Positions 11,405 to 23,289 of a stretch of 64,000 nt of DNA are shown here, piece after piece (positions within the stretch are counted from its first letter, which is position 1; each line of letters begins with the position of its first letter). The DNA is taken from the NCBI GenBank assembly GCA_030490835.1, contig CM059973.1, positions 56,672,008-56,736,007 of the forward strand. Reading direction: 5' to 3'. Below the pieces are notes generated by a model. That model made no database searches, was not told the origin of the DNA, and saw only the letters and a program-made list of their open reading frames with translations. Source of the stretch: Annona cherimola. Its lineage: Eukaryota; Streptophyta; Magnoliopsida; Magnoliales; Annonaceae. The position numbers and the translations under genes were made by a program.

Positions 11405-13014
11405 AAAATCAATTTGAGTAAGTTTTGGTTACTAACATGTTTGTGAAAATGATTAAAGGTTATACAAATGAAGAGAATGAAGCATGACAAGTCAAGTTGA
11501 ATTCCAAGTCGACTCAGGCATCGACTTAAGCCAAGTTGATCCCCAAGTTGACTCTAGCAGCGACTTCAAAATGTCATTTCCTTCCAGAGTTGAAATCGAG
11601 AATGAGAGTTGCCGAAGTCGCATCCCAAGTCGACTCCGCTTGCGACTTGGGTGAAGTCGCAGACCAAGTCGACTCCAGCATCGACTTCGAAATGTCGTTT
11701 CCTTCTAAAGTTGAAATCGAGAACGAGAGCTGCCGAAGTCGCATCCCAAGTCGACTCCGCATGAGACTTGGGTGAAGTCGCAGACCAAGTCGACTCCAGC
11801 TTCGACTTCAGTGCGGAAATTTCCGAACGAGTTAACTCAATGACAGATTTGAATGGAGATGAAGATCAAGATGACTCAAACACTCAAATGAAGATCAAAT
11901 GAAGATCAAATGAAGATCAAAGCAAGAAGGGTTGCATGAATCCATCATGTTGGATTATGAACACACATTTGGACATCATTAGGCGTTCTAAGATTCAAGT
12001 ATTCAAGATTACAAGGATTCAAAGTTTGCAAGTCACGAAGCTAAAAGAACATCAAGATAAGATGATTATACTGAGTTCCAAAAGATATAATCAAAGGAAG
12101 AACAACCAAACATGAAGAAATTCAAGCAAGCAAGGCATTACAAAGAACTTCAAGTTCAACTAGCAAGCTGAAGAAGTGAAGTCGCACCCGAAGTCGACTT
12201 CACTTGCGACTTGGGTCAAGTCGAGGACCAAGTAGACCCAGACTGGAACTTGAAGAAGTTGCGGAGAGCCGAAGTTGCACCCGAAGTCGACTCCACATGC
12301 GACTTGGGTCGCAACGGTCGAAAATTTTGCGAACGTTGGCGCATTAAATGCGCCCCACCTACTTCCAAACGTTCGGATTTCCTCGCAAATTATATAAGGT
12401 ATTCAATATGAACGAGGATGGTAGCTGAGAAATCATTGAATGAGCATAACTCCCATTTCTAAGAGCATTAAGTGATCAAGCCAACATCTAAAAGAAGAAC
12501 CTTGCTTCTTGCTGAATTATTATCATTGTTGTACAAGTTCTTCTCTGCGCCAAATCTGCCTCTACACACCAGTAACGTGTAGAAAATTTCTTTTGTTATT
12601 TCTTGTTGTATTGAACTTGATTTAGTTTGGATAACTAAGATCAAGTGTAAGCAAAGTAGTGCGTGATTGGAGTGGAACTCGTCACCTACTTGTGCTGTGA
12701 ATTATTGACGCCCCCTAGAGCTGGAATCTAGAAGAGAGCAGTGGCTCTAGTTGTATTTGTGAAATACATAGTGGAACCCAAGTCACAAGAGGTGTGAGCT
12801 TGGAAGAGTGGAGTAGGGAAGGTTGCCCGAACCACTATAAAATCTTGTTTGTTGATATTTATTTCTGCTCTCTGCACTATATTGTTTTCCATTTGTTTCT
12901 TCATAAAAGGGGACTGGATTAATCCGGGGTAAAGTTTTTGTTTAAGTTGAAAAATTTTAAATACCCAATTCACCCCTCCTCTCTTGGGTAATTGCCATCA
13001 ACTCGGGACCAACA
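11405..13014 (+). repeat. 3' LTR of copia element 1, 5'-truncated
   Basis: It matches the 5' LTR from about its position 52 onward (AATCAATTTGAGTAAG) to the terminal GGGACCAACA. Array blocks are at 11504-11810 and 12178-12316. Compared with the 5' LTR it lacks about 22 bp near 12508 and one hairpin-word unit near 12290. The missing start shows that one deletion removed pol and the first bases of this LTR together. Confidence 0.92.
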
Positions 13015-13779
13015 AGTTTAAATCATTAAAGTGCTTAATTGGAATAAGATAAAAAAAAAATTACAAAAATTAAGGCTCAGGTAAGATCTGGCTTGACATA
13101 AACTTCTTGTTTTTCATACAAGACTATTCTTTGAATCACTAACATATGCTACTCCATTCAGAGAGATAAGAGTAGAGAATGAAAGAGATGAAATGCTCCA
13201 TTCACAACATCCATATATCAAAGATAAATTGCAAGGCTATGATGCATTGAAATGAGGGAAAGCAAAAACAAAATGACAACGATGAAGTCAAAATATTACA
13301 TGTCGCTTTCTAAAAACTGCTACTAAGACAAAGTGAATGTGTAGCATCATATAATCTATTCATTAGTCGATTCGATAGTGATCATGGAATCTAGTCATTG
13401 GAAGGACGAAAATAATGGTATATGACTATCGGAGCAATCATAGAGAATGCCAAGATAGTTGCTCCTTGATGAAGCTTGAAGCACACGAGATGTGGAATTT
13501 AAGACGGACAACCCTAAAACCCGAATATAATTAATTAGTTTGTTAGATGGAGAAACCTTCCCATATTATTACTTCTACCCTACCCAACTTGAATTGGGCA
13601 TATTATGCTAGGGTTAGGGTTGAGTCACAATTTAGGAAAATTGAAAACTTTTGAAAGGAACACTTGAATAGAAAAACTAAAAAGACATGTGAGAATTAGA
13701 GATATTGAGTAAGATCCTATTTGAAAACTTGTTGGAGACGAGCAAGCAATGTTGGGAAAACATGATTCCTAAATGTTGC
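13015..13779. other. Intergenic DNA between repeats
   Basis: There is no open frame of note, no recognised domain and no clear repeat structure. The sequence is AT-rich with short A runs (near 13052). I see nothing more here. Confidence 0.6.
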
Positions 13780-15679
13780 TGTTGTGGGCTATTCTAAAAG
13801 TGCACAGGTAGTAACCTGTACTATACAAAAGATCATTTCCACGAGGATTGGGTTGAAATCTTAACTATAGCAAATTTAGTTATCTTAGACAATTGAAACA
13901 AAAGAGAAATAATTAAACCTATGACTAATCTATGAATACAGAAGTACTACTAACCTAATGACATGAGTGAGATTAAAAACAATGGATATTAGAGATCTAG
14001 GATCTAAGGTTTCACATGTGACGTTTCCGTGATAGATGGCTCACTTATTTAATCCAGATAGTTTGTATTAAAGGAGAACAAATCTTAAGGTGATCTTACA
14101 TGCTCTCTTGAGGCATGAAAGATATATCCTAATTTTTATAACCACCCATTCTCACGGGATTATGTTAATTAGGATCCAATAAGTTTTTTAGTAGCTTGAA
14201 TTTCTCAAGATTGTCATGCCAATTCTCATGGTCTAGACTTTAGGTTTAATATCTTCATTATCGTATATTAGACTTTCACCTCTCAGTTCCTTTACATAAT
14301 ATATAAAATCATGCTAAATCGCAAGACTTAATATTAAGCAAGCATTAAATCCATAGTGTCACATGCTACATCTTAAACCCTAGAATATAAACTTAGACAA
14401 ACATGGTTTTAACAAATTCAAATAATAATACAAGATTATTGAAAGAATCCATTAATCCCAAGACAATATAAATAAAGAAAACAAGAGAATAAAGTTTATT
14501 TGTGTGGTCTTCAATAGTGTCTTGAATATCTTTCAAGAACGCGTCTCTTCCTTGTTTTCTCCTTGGCTCTACTCTTTCTCCAGACCCTAACCTTCAAGCC
14601 TTAGCTCTCAAAATATCTCAAAAGATCAAATTATAACCTTACAAAATGCTCAATTCATGTCTTAAATAAGCTTAAATACCTTTCCCTTAAATACTACGCA
14701 AAGCTCCACCAAAATAACACATAAATCAATGAAAATAGAAGGGTCTAGCCCTTGACACAGTTTAGACTATGTGAGGATAAGATCGACACGGTTTAAACTA
14801 TGTTCCTTGTTGGACATGGCTTTTATAGCTTTATTTTTTCTTGAATTTTGGTTCAACATAACATGAACTATGCTAGAACTTCTTGTACCTATCTTGGACC
14901 TTGTTGATCACTATGTTTGCTCCTTTAAACTCTGAGCTTAAAACATCATCTTTACAGGTCTTATATGTTGGTCCCGAGTTTATGACAATTACTTAAGAGG
15001 GGAGGGGTGAATTGGGTATTTAAATTTTTTCACTTAAACAGAAATTTACCCCGGTTTAGTTCAGTTTTCTTAATGAAACAAATGGGAAATATGGAGAGTA
15101 ATAATACAATAAAAGCAGAAATGTAAAACATAGCAATAGGCAAGATTTTATAGTGGTTCGGGCAAGCTCCCTTACTCCACTCTTCCAAGCTCACACCCCT
15201 TGTGACTTGGGTTCCACTATGTATTTCACAAATACAAATAAAGCTTCAACTCTCTTCTAGATTCCAGCTCTAGGGGGCATACACAAATCACAGCACAAGT
15301 AGGTGATAGGTCCCGCTCGAGTCACAATGCTACTTTGCTATCACTTGGTTTGAAACACCAATATCAAACCAAGTATCATATACAAACAATGAATCAAATA
15401 AAGAAATCTACACTTTACAGATTGTGTAGGCAGATTCAACTCGTGGAAGAACTTGTAGAAGAAAAGCTTTGAATATCGTTAAAGCATGCAACAAGTTTGA
15501 GCTTTGTTCTTCCCTTGAAAACTTGTGTTGATCACTTAATGCTTGGAGATGATAGTAGTTGAATCACAGTTAATGCTCACGCCAACCTCTAGCACGTTCA
15601 CTTGAATGCGTATTTATAATGGAGTAAATTCTAACGTTTGGAGGTAGGTGGCGTGCAACGTTCGAATTTTCTGACCGTT

Positions 15680-15866
15680 GCGACCCAAGTCGCAGATGAA
15701 GTCGACTTCGGGTGCGACTTCACCCAAGTCGCATACTGAAGTTGACTTGGGGTGCAACTTCGGTCCCCAGCAAATATCTCAAGTTCCTCCTTAGGTCGAC
15801 TTGGTCCTGGACTTGACCCAAGTCCCAGGTGAAGTTGACTTCGTGTGCGACTTCACTTTCTGTGTG
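15680..15866 (-). repeat. Hairpin-word array, promoter-proximal block, solo LTR C
   Basis: Repeated AAGTCGCA, GTCGACTTCGG and GCGACTTCACC words appear next to the minus-strand TATA-like word. The words are the same as in element 1, although the surrounding U3 sequence differs. Confidence 0.85.
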
Positions 15867-16124
15867 CCAGTTAGAACTTGAATCTCTTGAAAGTGATCTT
15901 GTTTGCTTAATATTCTTCACATTAATTGTTCTTCCACTGATTTCTTTCATTTGGAACTCAACATGATAATCTTTTCTTGAAATCTTTAACTTCATGTCTT
16001 AAAGTTGGAGTACTTGAATCTTGGAGTTCATAGAAATGGTCCAATGTTCTGTCTTGAATGATTAAACTTGGAATAACTGCTTGTCCAGACTTTGCATATC
16101 TTCATCTTGACTCAAGTCAAATGT

Positions 16125-16556
16125 CTGGGTCGACTTGGGTCCCGACTTTACTCAAGTCGCATGTGAAGTCGACTTGGGTATGCGACTTCACTTTCTAAAT
16201 TCCTAATTTCAGCGCTGGAGCTTCTGGGTTCTTCGAAGTTGATACTAGAGTCGACTTGGGTCCGCGACTTCACCCAAGTCGCAGATGGAGTCGACTTGCA
16301 GTGCGACTTCGGCAACTCTTGTTCCTCAGTTTCAGCGCTGGCCATAAAATTGTATTTGAAATCGTATCTGGAGTCGACTTGATTTGTGACTTCACCTAAG
16401 TCGCATGCGAAGTCGACTTCGAGTGCGACTTCGGCAGCTTTTGCTCTTTAGTTTCAGCGCTAGCCATAAAATTCCATTTGAAGTCGCATCTGGAGTCGAC
16501 TTGGGGTTTGACTTGACCTAAGTGGATGCCTGAGTCGATTTGGAAATCGACTTGAC
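16125..16556 (-). repeat. Hairpin-word array, distal block, solo LTR C
   Basis: A longer run of GTCGACTTGGG, GCGACTTCACC and AAGTCGCATG words is interspersed with a recurring spacer containing TTTCAGCGCTGG or TTTCAGCGCTAG (about 16208, 16329 and 16452). The spacing of about 120 bp mirrors the higher-order period in element 1. Confidence 0.85.
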
Positions 16557-16900
16557 CTGTCAGACTTCATTTTCACATTATGAAACCTTGCAAACACTTA
16601 GATAAATTGAATTAGTACCTTATTTAACTCAAATTGAGTTTGTTTAATCATCAAAACACGATCGTTGCCTATTTTGTCAATTGTTTCCAACATTATATTC
16701 TTCGCTTCTCGATCATCAATTATCTTGTGTCGATTCTATGCTTGATTTGCCTGTTTATATGTATAACACCGAAACATGAGCACTTACACCAAATTGAGCT
16801 AATTTTGGCATTAAATTTCTAAAAACCATAATCTAATCATTATTTAGAGTATAAAAATACTTGATATATGAGGTATAAAATTGTCATAATATCTACAACA

Positions 16901-18275
16901 TAATCTTAGGGAATTAAGTTGAAACAACCATTGAGGAAGACAGAGACACTCCAGAGGGAAGATTTGTCACTAACGATGATCCAAGCTAGAAAAGACAATA
17001 TTGGGGCGAAGCATCGCATGCGCAAGATGGCAATGTTGGTAGCCACTGGTGGAATGATCTAAGATGCAGAAGAAGATGAAGTAAGGTTGAGAGAGGTAAT
17101 TGAGAGAGATGGGAGAATTTCAAAATTAGGGCTTCATGCAAGAAATAGGCTGAGCTTAAATGGAAGAATCAAGTCAACAAAGGAGCCACAAAATTTTAGA
17201 TCAGTCTGAGAAATAAGCCACATGAGGCCGTGCTAGGGTTATTCGAGAGCTAAAGAGGGAAAAGTCAATTACAAGAGTTGAGTAGAGTCGAGTATATTAG
17301 ATATCATATTATATAAGCTATAAATTTATTATTATATAATATATAAGAAATTTGGGTCAGTTTTGCATACTCAACCACTCAAATCGACCCTACCGTATTC
17401 CAACATGGTTGGTATATACACTAGAACTGACCATACTTGATTTATATTACTAGTGGGTCGACCTGTGTGTACCCAAAATGAGTTGACCACTAGTCGGATC
17501 TAGTGGCTACCATGATTTGAAAATGGGACACTGGTACGAATGTAATGGCTCCACCACATAAATGACCTTTTGGATTTGATGTTAAAGAGCAATATGCGAA
17601 TTTGGTAGTCTAGCTAGATAAAAATGGTGTCGAGGAGGATGATGGAGATGAGTTGTCATTGCTCTAAGGGATGTCAAAGTCGGAGAGGATAATGAATCAC
17701 AATTTTGTGGTTACTACTTTAACACAACTCAATTAAATTTGATGTGCTCATCGTCAAAATTTTGGATGGCTTAGAAATGATAAAGTTTGTTCATTGTTGA
17801 CGGATCTGGGAAGGAAACTCTCTATCTTTGTTTGAGGATTTTGCCATATTTCATAGAAGGTGGATGGTTGGTGTTGCGGATCTCATTCATTTTTTGTCAT
17901 ACTGACCTTTTGGATGGGTTAGATCTCAAAATGATGAAAGTCAATGGGTACTCAAGTTTGATGATGGAGTATCATTATTTAATGCTCTAGTCATGTACAT
18001 GCTCTCATTCACATTATAAGCCCCATGACTAAAACTACATCAATTAATTGGTGTTTGTAAAAATAAGAAAAATTATCCCATTAAACTAGTTGAGACTTAC
18101 GACCTTTGGCCTTTTATTTTTATAATTTAATTTAGATCCATTCCAATTGTATGATTAATGTGACAATGAGATTATGATTATTGACTAGGAATATGCAATT
18201 GTGATTACTAACAATCTCATTTTAGTTTTAAAATAAATAATTTAATTGAAATGTAAAAAAAAAAATAATGATTTT
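16901..18275. other. Intergenic DNA, no recognised gene
   Basis: The sequence is AT-rich with short open frames only. One 67-codon frame at 17787-17990 begins MFIVDGSGKETLYL, faintly like a Walker A region of PIF1/Helitron helicases, but there is no second motif and I do not call it. An AT-only stretch lies near 17298-17345. Confidence 0.5.
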
Positions 18276-21200
18276 TGTGCAAATGTGAAGTATTTAAAAT
18301 TAAATTAGCTTATTATGTGGAGTACATATGCAAATCAAATAGAGGAAAAGCTTGCATAGTAAAACTCTAACAAAGTAAAGATGTTAAACATAAGTAATAG
18401 TGAGATTGCAAGCAATCAATAATGATGAAGATCAGGTGCAAAGAATGGACTTACTAAGATTTTCAAGTATGGAGTGCATATTAAGTAACGTCAAGGTTTC
18501 ATGCAATTTGCAAAGTTAATTTGAGATTGAAAACATAAGTAAAGAAAATGATCAAAAGTTTCGAGAAGGGCCATTCCCATCGCCTTAGCGAATGACAAGC
18601 TTTTATGAGGCTCCACAAGTAAACAACAGATTAGAATTACATTCGATGCTTAAGAATCTAAAAGGCGATGGGAATGGTCCTTGGCTAGCATTAGGAGACT
18701 TCAATGAAGTTTTACTTCCTTCAGAATTTCAAAGTCAACACCTAAGAGTAGAAGCATAGAAGAATAAATTTACGAAAGTGATGGATTTTTGTGAATTATA
18801 GGATCTAGGATTTAGAGGGCCAACCATGTCTTGGACAAATAAGAGAAGAGGTAGGGATAGAGTAGAGGCTAGATTAGATAGAGGCCTAGCAAAGCAACTG
18901 GCTTAATTTGTTTCCATTGGCCTAGGTATGACACAAATCCATTGTTGAATTCGATGATTGTCCTCTAATCTTGGTTACTAATAGTAATAGGAATCGCCAG
19001 AGATGGGATAAACCATTCAAATATGAAGCTTGTTGGGATGAATACCAAGAGCCTACAGATATCACTTGAAGAATATGGTATGTTGACGGTGTCGAGCAAG
19101 ACTCGCCTTAGACCAGATTTAAGCAAAAATTGTAGCAATGCAGCTTGCACTTATTACATGGGACTCAAAAGCTAGAAAGGGCTTTATGAAAACAATTCAT
19201 CATCACTACAGTATACTAGCAAAATTGATAGGGGAAGAACTCAAGAGGAAACAAAGATCAAAGATATTTTGGTTACAACAAGGGGACGAAAACATAGTTC
19301 TTCACAAAATGACCAACAAGAGAAGAAGAAGGTACTAGATCTACCAGCTAGAGGATGAAACGGAGGTAGTAGTGATCACAAAGGTATATCTCATGTAGCC
19401 TTTAAGTATTTAACTAATCTATTTTGTTCTTCCATAATGGATTGCATTTCTTGTGATGGCATAGTACAAATTAATAGATTTGCAACCCTAGAAATCAATT
19501 CTTTCCTCATCCAAAACATCTCAAAGGGAGGAGATGTTCAAAGAAATTAAGGAAATACACCCATTAAAAGCCTCAGGACCAGATGAAATGTTGGCAAGTT
19601 TCTTTCAAAACCATTGTGATACTATGGGAGAAGATGTTTACCAAGTTCACTGTCAAATTCTCCATTCAAACTCTACAAAGGAACAATATAGCCTCATGCA
19701 TAGAATCAAAGAGACAAACATTGAGCACATTCCCAAAAAGTGAGGAGCATCCAAAATGATTGAATTTAAACCAATTAGCTTATCTAATGTTATATACAAA
19801 GTGAGTGTGAAGATGATGGCCAATAGATTGAAGATTTTCTTACCCCTACTGATATAAAAAAATCAATGTGCCTTTGTCCCAAAAAGGACCTTCACGGATA
19901 ATATGCTCTTAGCATATGAAGTGATCTAAGTTCTAAGAAGGCACAAGAAGAGCAAGAAAGTATTTATGGGTGTCAAATTAGACATATTAAAAGCCTATAC
20001 AGAGTGGAGTGGAGATACCTATGGGATGTATATAAAGGTTGATGCAAAATGGATGAGATGGATGCATTGCTGTATGGAAATAGTTTTCTATAAGGTGTTA
20101 ATTAATAGCAGTCCATTGGAGGGGTTTATATCATCAAGGAGAATCAGACAAGGGTATCCTTTATCTCCATACCTCTTTTTCCTCTGTGCAAAAGGTTTTT
20201 TAGCTATGATTCGTATGGAACATGAGAAGGGGTGTTTAATGGGATAAGAATCGATTGGGGAAGCCCACCTCTTCTGCATCTCCTTTTCATGTGTGATGTT
20301 CTTCTCTTCATGCAAGCAAATGAGAGTGAAGTGTAACATTTAAGGCTTATTTACAAAGATACGAGTAGTCTTCAGTGCAGAAAGTCAACAAGGATAAATT
20401 GACCATCTTTTTCAGCAAAAATACTACACTCAAACAAAAGCAACAATTAAAGGATTGATGCAGACCACCAGCTTGTATTTTACCACATATTTGGACCTTC
20501 CTACTTGGACAGGAAGGAACAAAATGGTAGTTCTTGAAAGGATCAAGGAACGTGTGGAAGAGAATCCTGGGTTGGCAGACCAAGTTACTATCCTTTGTGG
20601 GTAAGGAAATTCTTATCACAGTAGTAGCCCGAACAATCCCATCTTATGCAATGAAGCTATTTCTCCTCTTGAGGACATTATGAGATGACATGACCTCTAT
20701 GATGAGTAAATTTATGTGAGGAGGAGAATAAAGGAAAGAGAAGAATGAGCTAGATAGCCTAGAGTAAAATGTGTTTTACATAAGTTTGGAGGGGGCTTGG
20801 GATTCAGAGATGTAACCTCTTTCAATCTTGTTGTCGTAGCTAAGTAGGCTTGGCAATTACTTACTGAGCCCCATTTACTCTACCACAAAGTTATGAGGGC
20901 AAAATATTTTCCAAATGAAAAATTTTGGGAGTGAAGGCGGAGGCAAATTGTTCCTACACATGGTGTAGCATCGCCACAGCAACACATCTAATGAGGAAGG
21001 GATATAAAAGGCACATCGGCAATGGACTTTGTGTGGATTTCTTCAAGGACATGTGGGCTGATGAACAACTAGTGAAGGAAAGACCCCTACCCATTGATAT
21101 ATTAGAGAATATTTTGGTGCCAAATTTCATAAATGTAGATAGCATAACTTGGGACAAGGAGTAGATTATGAGAGCATTTGGTCCTAGGGGATGGGACTTG

Positions 21201-23222
21201 ATTAGACACATCCTTCTCCTATCTATAACAATTGAGGATCACATCTTTTGCGCATTGAATCAAATGGCCATTTTATAGTTAAATTTGCATATCGCCTTCT
21301 ACAATATGAGAGAGTGATACAGGTCCATGGCTTTATGAATATGCATCCCAAGTGGGTAAGGAAACAACCAAAGCACTTTAGAAAATTGGTTTACCAAAGA
21401 AACTTCAACTATTCGGATGGTGCCTCTTCATGATTCTCTCCCATTGAAATCAAATCTACTTAAAAGAGAGATCTAGTACGAGTCTACCTGCCCATGGTGT
21501 CGAGACAAGGAGGAAATATCTATGCACATATTTTGGATATGCCAACAAATTAGGAATGCTTTTAATGTTCATTTTTTAGCAACATGTGCGGTCGTCAGGT
21601 AAGGGGCATTCATAATTTTCTCCCAAAACTCTCTAAGAGACTAGATCCGTGTCCTTTCATGTTGCATATCATGATATGTTGGAGTATTTAATTTTTGCAG
21701 AACCAAGCATAATGGAGAACCAAAATCCACTCTTAAATAATTTGCAGTTAGAGCATCCAATATCTCTATAAAATCAGAGCTATCATCACCTTAAAGGGGG
21801 TCAATGCCAATATATGCAGTAGCCCATCACGTTGGAGGAGGCCAAAGGAGGAATTGGTCAAATTACATGTGGATGGGGGATGCATGATAGAACATAGATT
21901 ATTAGGAATGGGAGCAATTTTGAGGGACACTTTTGGGAGTTTCCTGGCAGCAAAATAGTGGAAGGTCCAATGACTTGCTTCCCCACTTTGGACAATAATT
22001 TCGGTGATTCTAATGGCGTTAAATGGATTGTTGAGTTGGGGTGAAGAGCATTGTGGTGGAAATTAACTCTTTAGTGGCTATTAGTAGGCTCAAAGTGGAT
22101 GAGGTAACACTCTTTCGCCTTCAGATACTAATACACGACATCTTTCAATAGTCCCATCTTTTTTATTGAACTTTCTCTCATGTATAGAGGAGTGGGTCTC
22201 ATTAAAGCAAGGTTGATGAATTAGTTGTACTCACATTGTTAGTAGGTTACTCCTCCTCATTATATATCAGATCTCATTTGTAAGGATCTGTCCTTCATGA
22301 ATGAAAATTTGGAAGGACCGCCATCTTCTCCAGGCTCTCCCATATACAGGGCTTAGCCAAGAAGGGATGGGAGTCTTCTCCCCAATTCAAAAAAAAAAAA
22401 TGAAGATGAGCCAAAAGGGATCTAATTGTTGAGATTTGAAATTGGAAGAAGATCAATCTCAACATTGCTCTCACTGAGATCAAAAAATGAAATTTATCTC
22501 AAAAGTAATGTCAACACTAACATTCAATAAATTCAAAAGTTGGAGTATTAAATGCACACTACCTACCAACCAAACGACTACAACTAATCTCCAAGTATAA
22601 AAGCTATATCTTAATGAGATGAGAGGTTAGTTAGAGCACCTATTTAGTAATTCTTTATTTTCTCAAGCAATAAAGTGTTCTACATCAATCTTTGAAGCAT
22701 TGGTGCACCGTCTTGGAGTGAAGCAATCATCAATCCAAGCTTCTTACGCTCTTCTGCTCTACACAACTTTAACATGTCAATTTCTTTCATTTAAAATTTT
22801 TATTTGTTGGTCCTTTGATTGGTATTAGAGACCAAGTCCAGGAAGAGATTGAAGTAGACATGATTGGAGCGGTACTTACTAATCACTTGTCTAAGTTGTA
22901 TTGTACTCCCTAGAGTTGGAATTTAGAAAAGATTGGTTGCTCTAAGTTATTATAATAGTAGAACTCAAGGTACAAGGGGTACGTGCGTAGAAGAGTGAAG
23001 AGAGATTGTTGTCTGAAACACTATAAAAATCACGTGACTACTACGTCTACTTGATTGTGTATTTTTTATTTCTATTTACTTTGCTACATAAGTTTGCTCT
23101 CTTTAGCTTTACAAGTTTTATCATTAAGTATTAAGCATAATAGGGATTTATAATATTTAATTTTTAAAATTTTTAATAATCTAATTCACTCCTCTTTGGG
23201 GTTTAACCAAATTAATGGAACA
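18276..23222 (+). repeat. 5' LTR of copia element 2, interrupted by a LINE
   Basis: LTR sequence is at 18276-18565 and 22401-23222. The parts match 43986-44210 and about 44495-45350 of the 3' LTR; about 285 bp present in the 3' LTR (44210-44495) is missing at the LINE insertion point. The end near 23222 is followed by a decayed primer site (ATGTAGCATCGG around 23226). The GAGAT and ATCAATCTC words near 22430-22510 stand where younger families have the GTCGAC array. Confidence 0.75.
18566..22400 (+). pseudogene. 5'-truncated plant L1-type LINE with endonuclease, RT and RNase H remnants
   Basis: Translated pieces in order are: an endonuclease part near 18590-18900 (SFYEAPQVNNRLELHSML, PWLALGDFNEVLLPSE, FRGPTMSWTNKRRGRDRVEA); an RT part from 19534 (HPLKASGPDEM, FKPISLSNVIYK, QCAFVPKRTFTDNMLLAYEV, SRRIRQGYPLSPYLFFL); a zinc-binding tail with HIFWICQQ near 21515; and an RNase H-like segment near 21860 (VDGGCMIEHRLLGMGAILRD). 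Many stops and frameshifts break it. It ends in a 12-base poly-A at 22389-22400. The 5' end is truncated and starts with a 21-bp inverted copy of its own sequence. The RNase H piece places it with the plant L1 elements that carry this domain. It lies within the 5' LTR of element 2. Confidence 0.85.
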
Positions 23223-23289
23223 AATATGTAGCATCGGAGGAGGCCTCTAAATCTTTTGAGGTGATCTTTATAAACTATGGTATCCCACT

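Larger units (their letters stand above)
6837..13014 (+). mobile_element. Copia element 1: LTR retrotransposon with deleted RT/RNase H
   Basis: A Ty1/copia-type element runs from TGTTGGAAAC to GGGACCAACA. It has a 1.71-kb 5' LTR, an initiator-tRNA-Met primer binding site, a gag-protease-integrase pseudogene and a 3' LTR lacking its first 50 or so bases. The internal region stops at the start of the reverse transcriptase domain (about 11403) and joins the 3' LTR directly, so RT, RNase H and the polypurine tract are gone; the junction shows short AAA-type microhomology. Flanking pentamers TGTTT (6832-6836) and AGTTT (13015-13019) match at four of five bases, a weakened target duplication. The close similarity of the two LTRs suggests a fairly recent insertion, though two block indels separate them. 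It cannot encode its own mobility. Confidence 0.9.
14966..16692 (-). mobile_element. Solo copia LTR (family C) with perfect TTATA target duplication
   Basis: A 1727-bp LTR in reverse orientation: TGTTGGTCCCGAG at the left and TTGTTTCCAACA at the right, i.e. TGTTGGAAACAA ... CTCGGGACCAACA on the minus strand. TTATA flanks both sides (14961-14965 and 16693-16697). No internal domain is attached, so it is a solo LTR left by LTR-LTR recombination. It shares R/U5 landmarks with element 1 but its U3 and array sequence are clearly different, so I treat it as a separate subfamily. A TATA-like word on the minus strand lies at 15610-15618. Confidence 0.93.
13780..16900 (-). mobile_element. Family E LTR-type repeat, interrupted by a solo LTR
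   Basis: Read on the minus strand, it begins TGTTGTAGATATT near 16900, continues through TTTTATACCTCA and GCTCATGTTTCGGTG, and ends near 13780 with AATAGCCCACAACA. Its parts are collinear with the repeat at 24931-28128 and partly with 48536-49215. Without the nested LTR (14966-16692) and its duplication it is about 1.39 kb, the same size as the copy at 24931. TG...CA-like ends and the lack of coding suggest a solo LTR of an unidentified retrotransposon. I found no matching target duplication at the approximate ends. Confidence 0.65.

Noticed and set aside
17787..17990. Walker A-like VDGSGKETLYL, possible Helitron/PIF1 helicase piece
   Set aside because: Only one weak motif is visible. The next conserved helicase motifs are absent and the frame upstream is broken.
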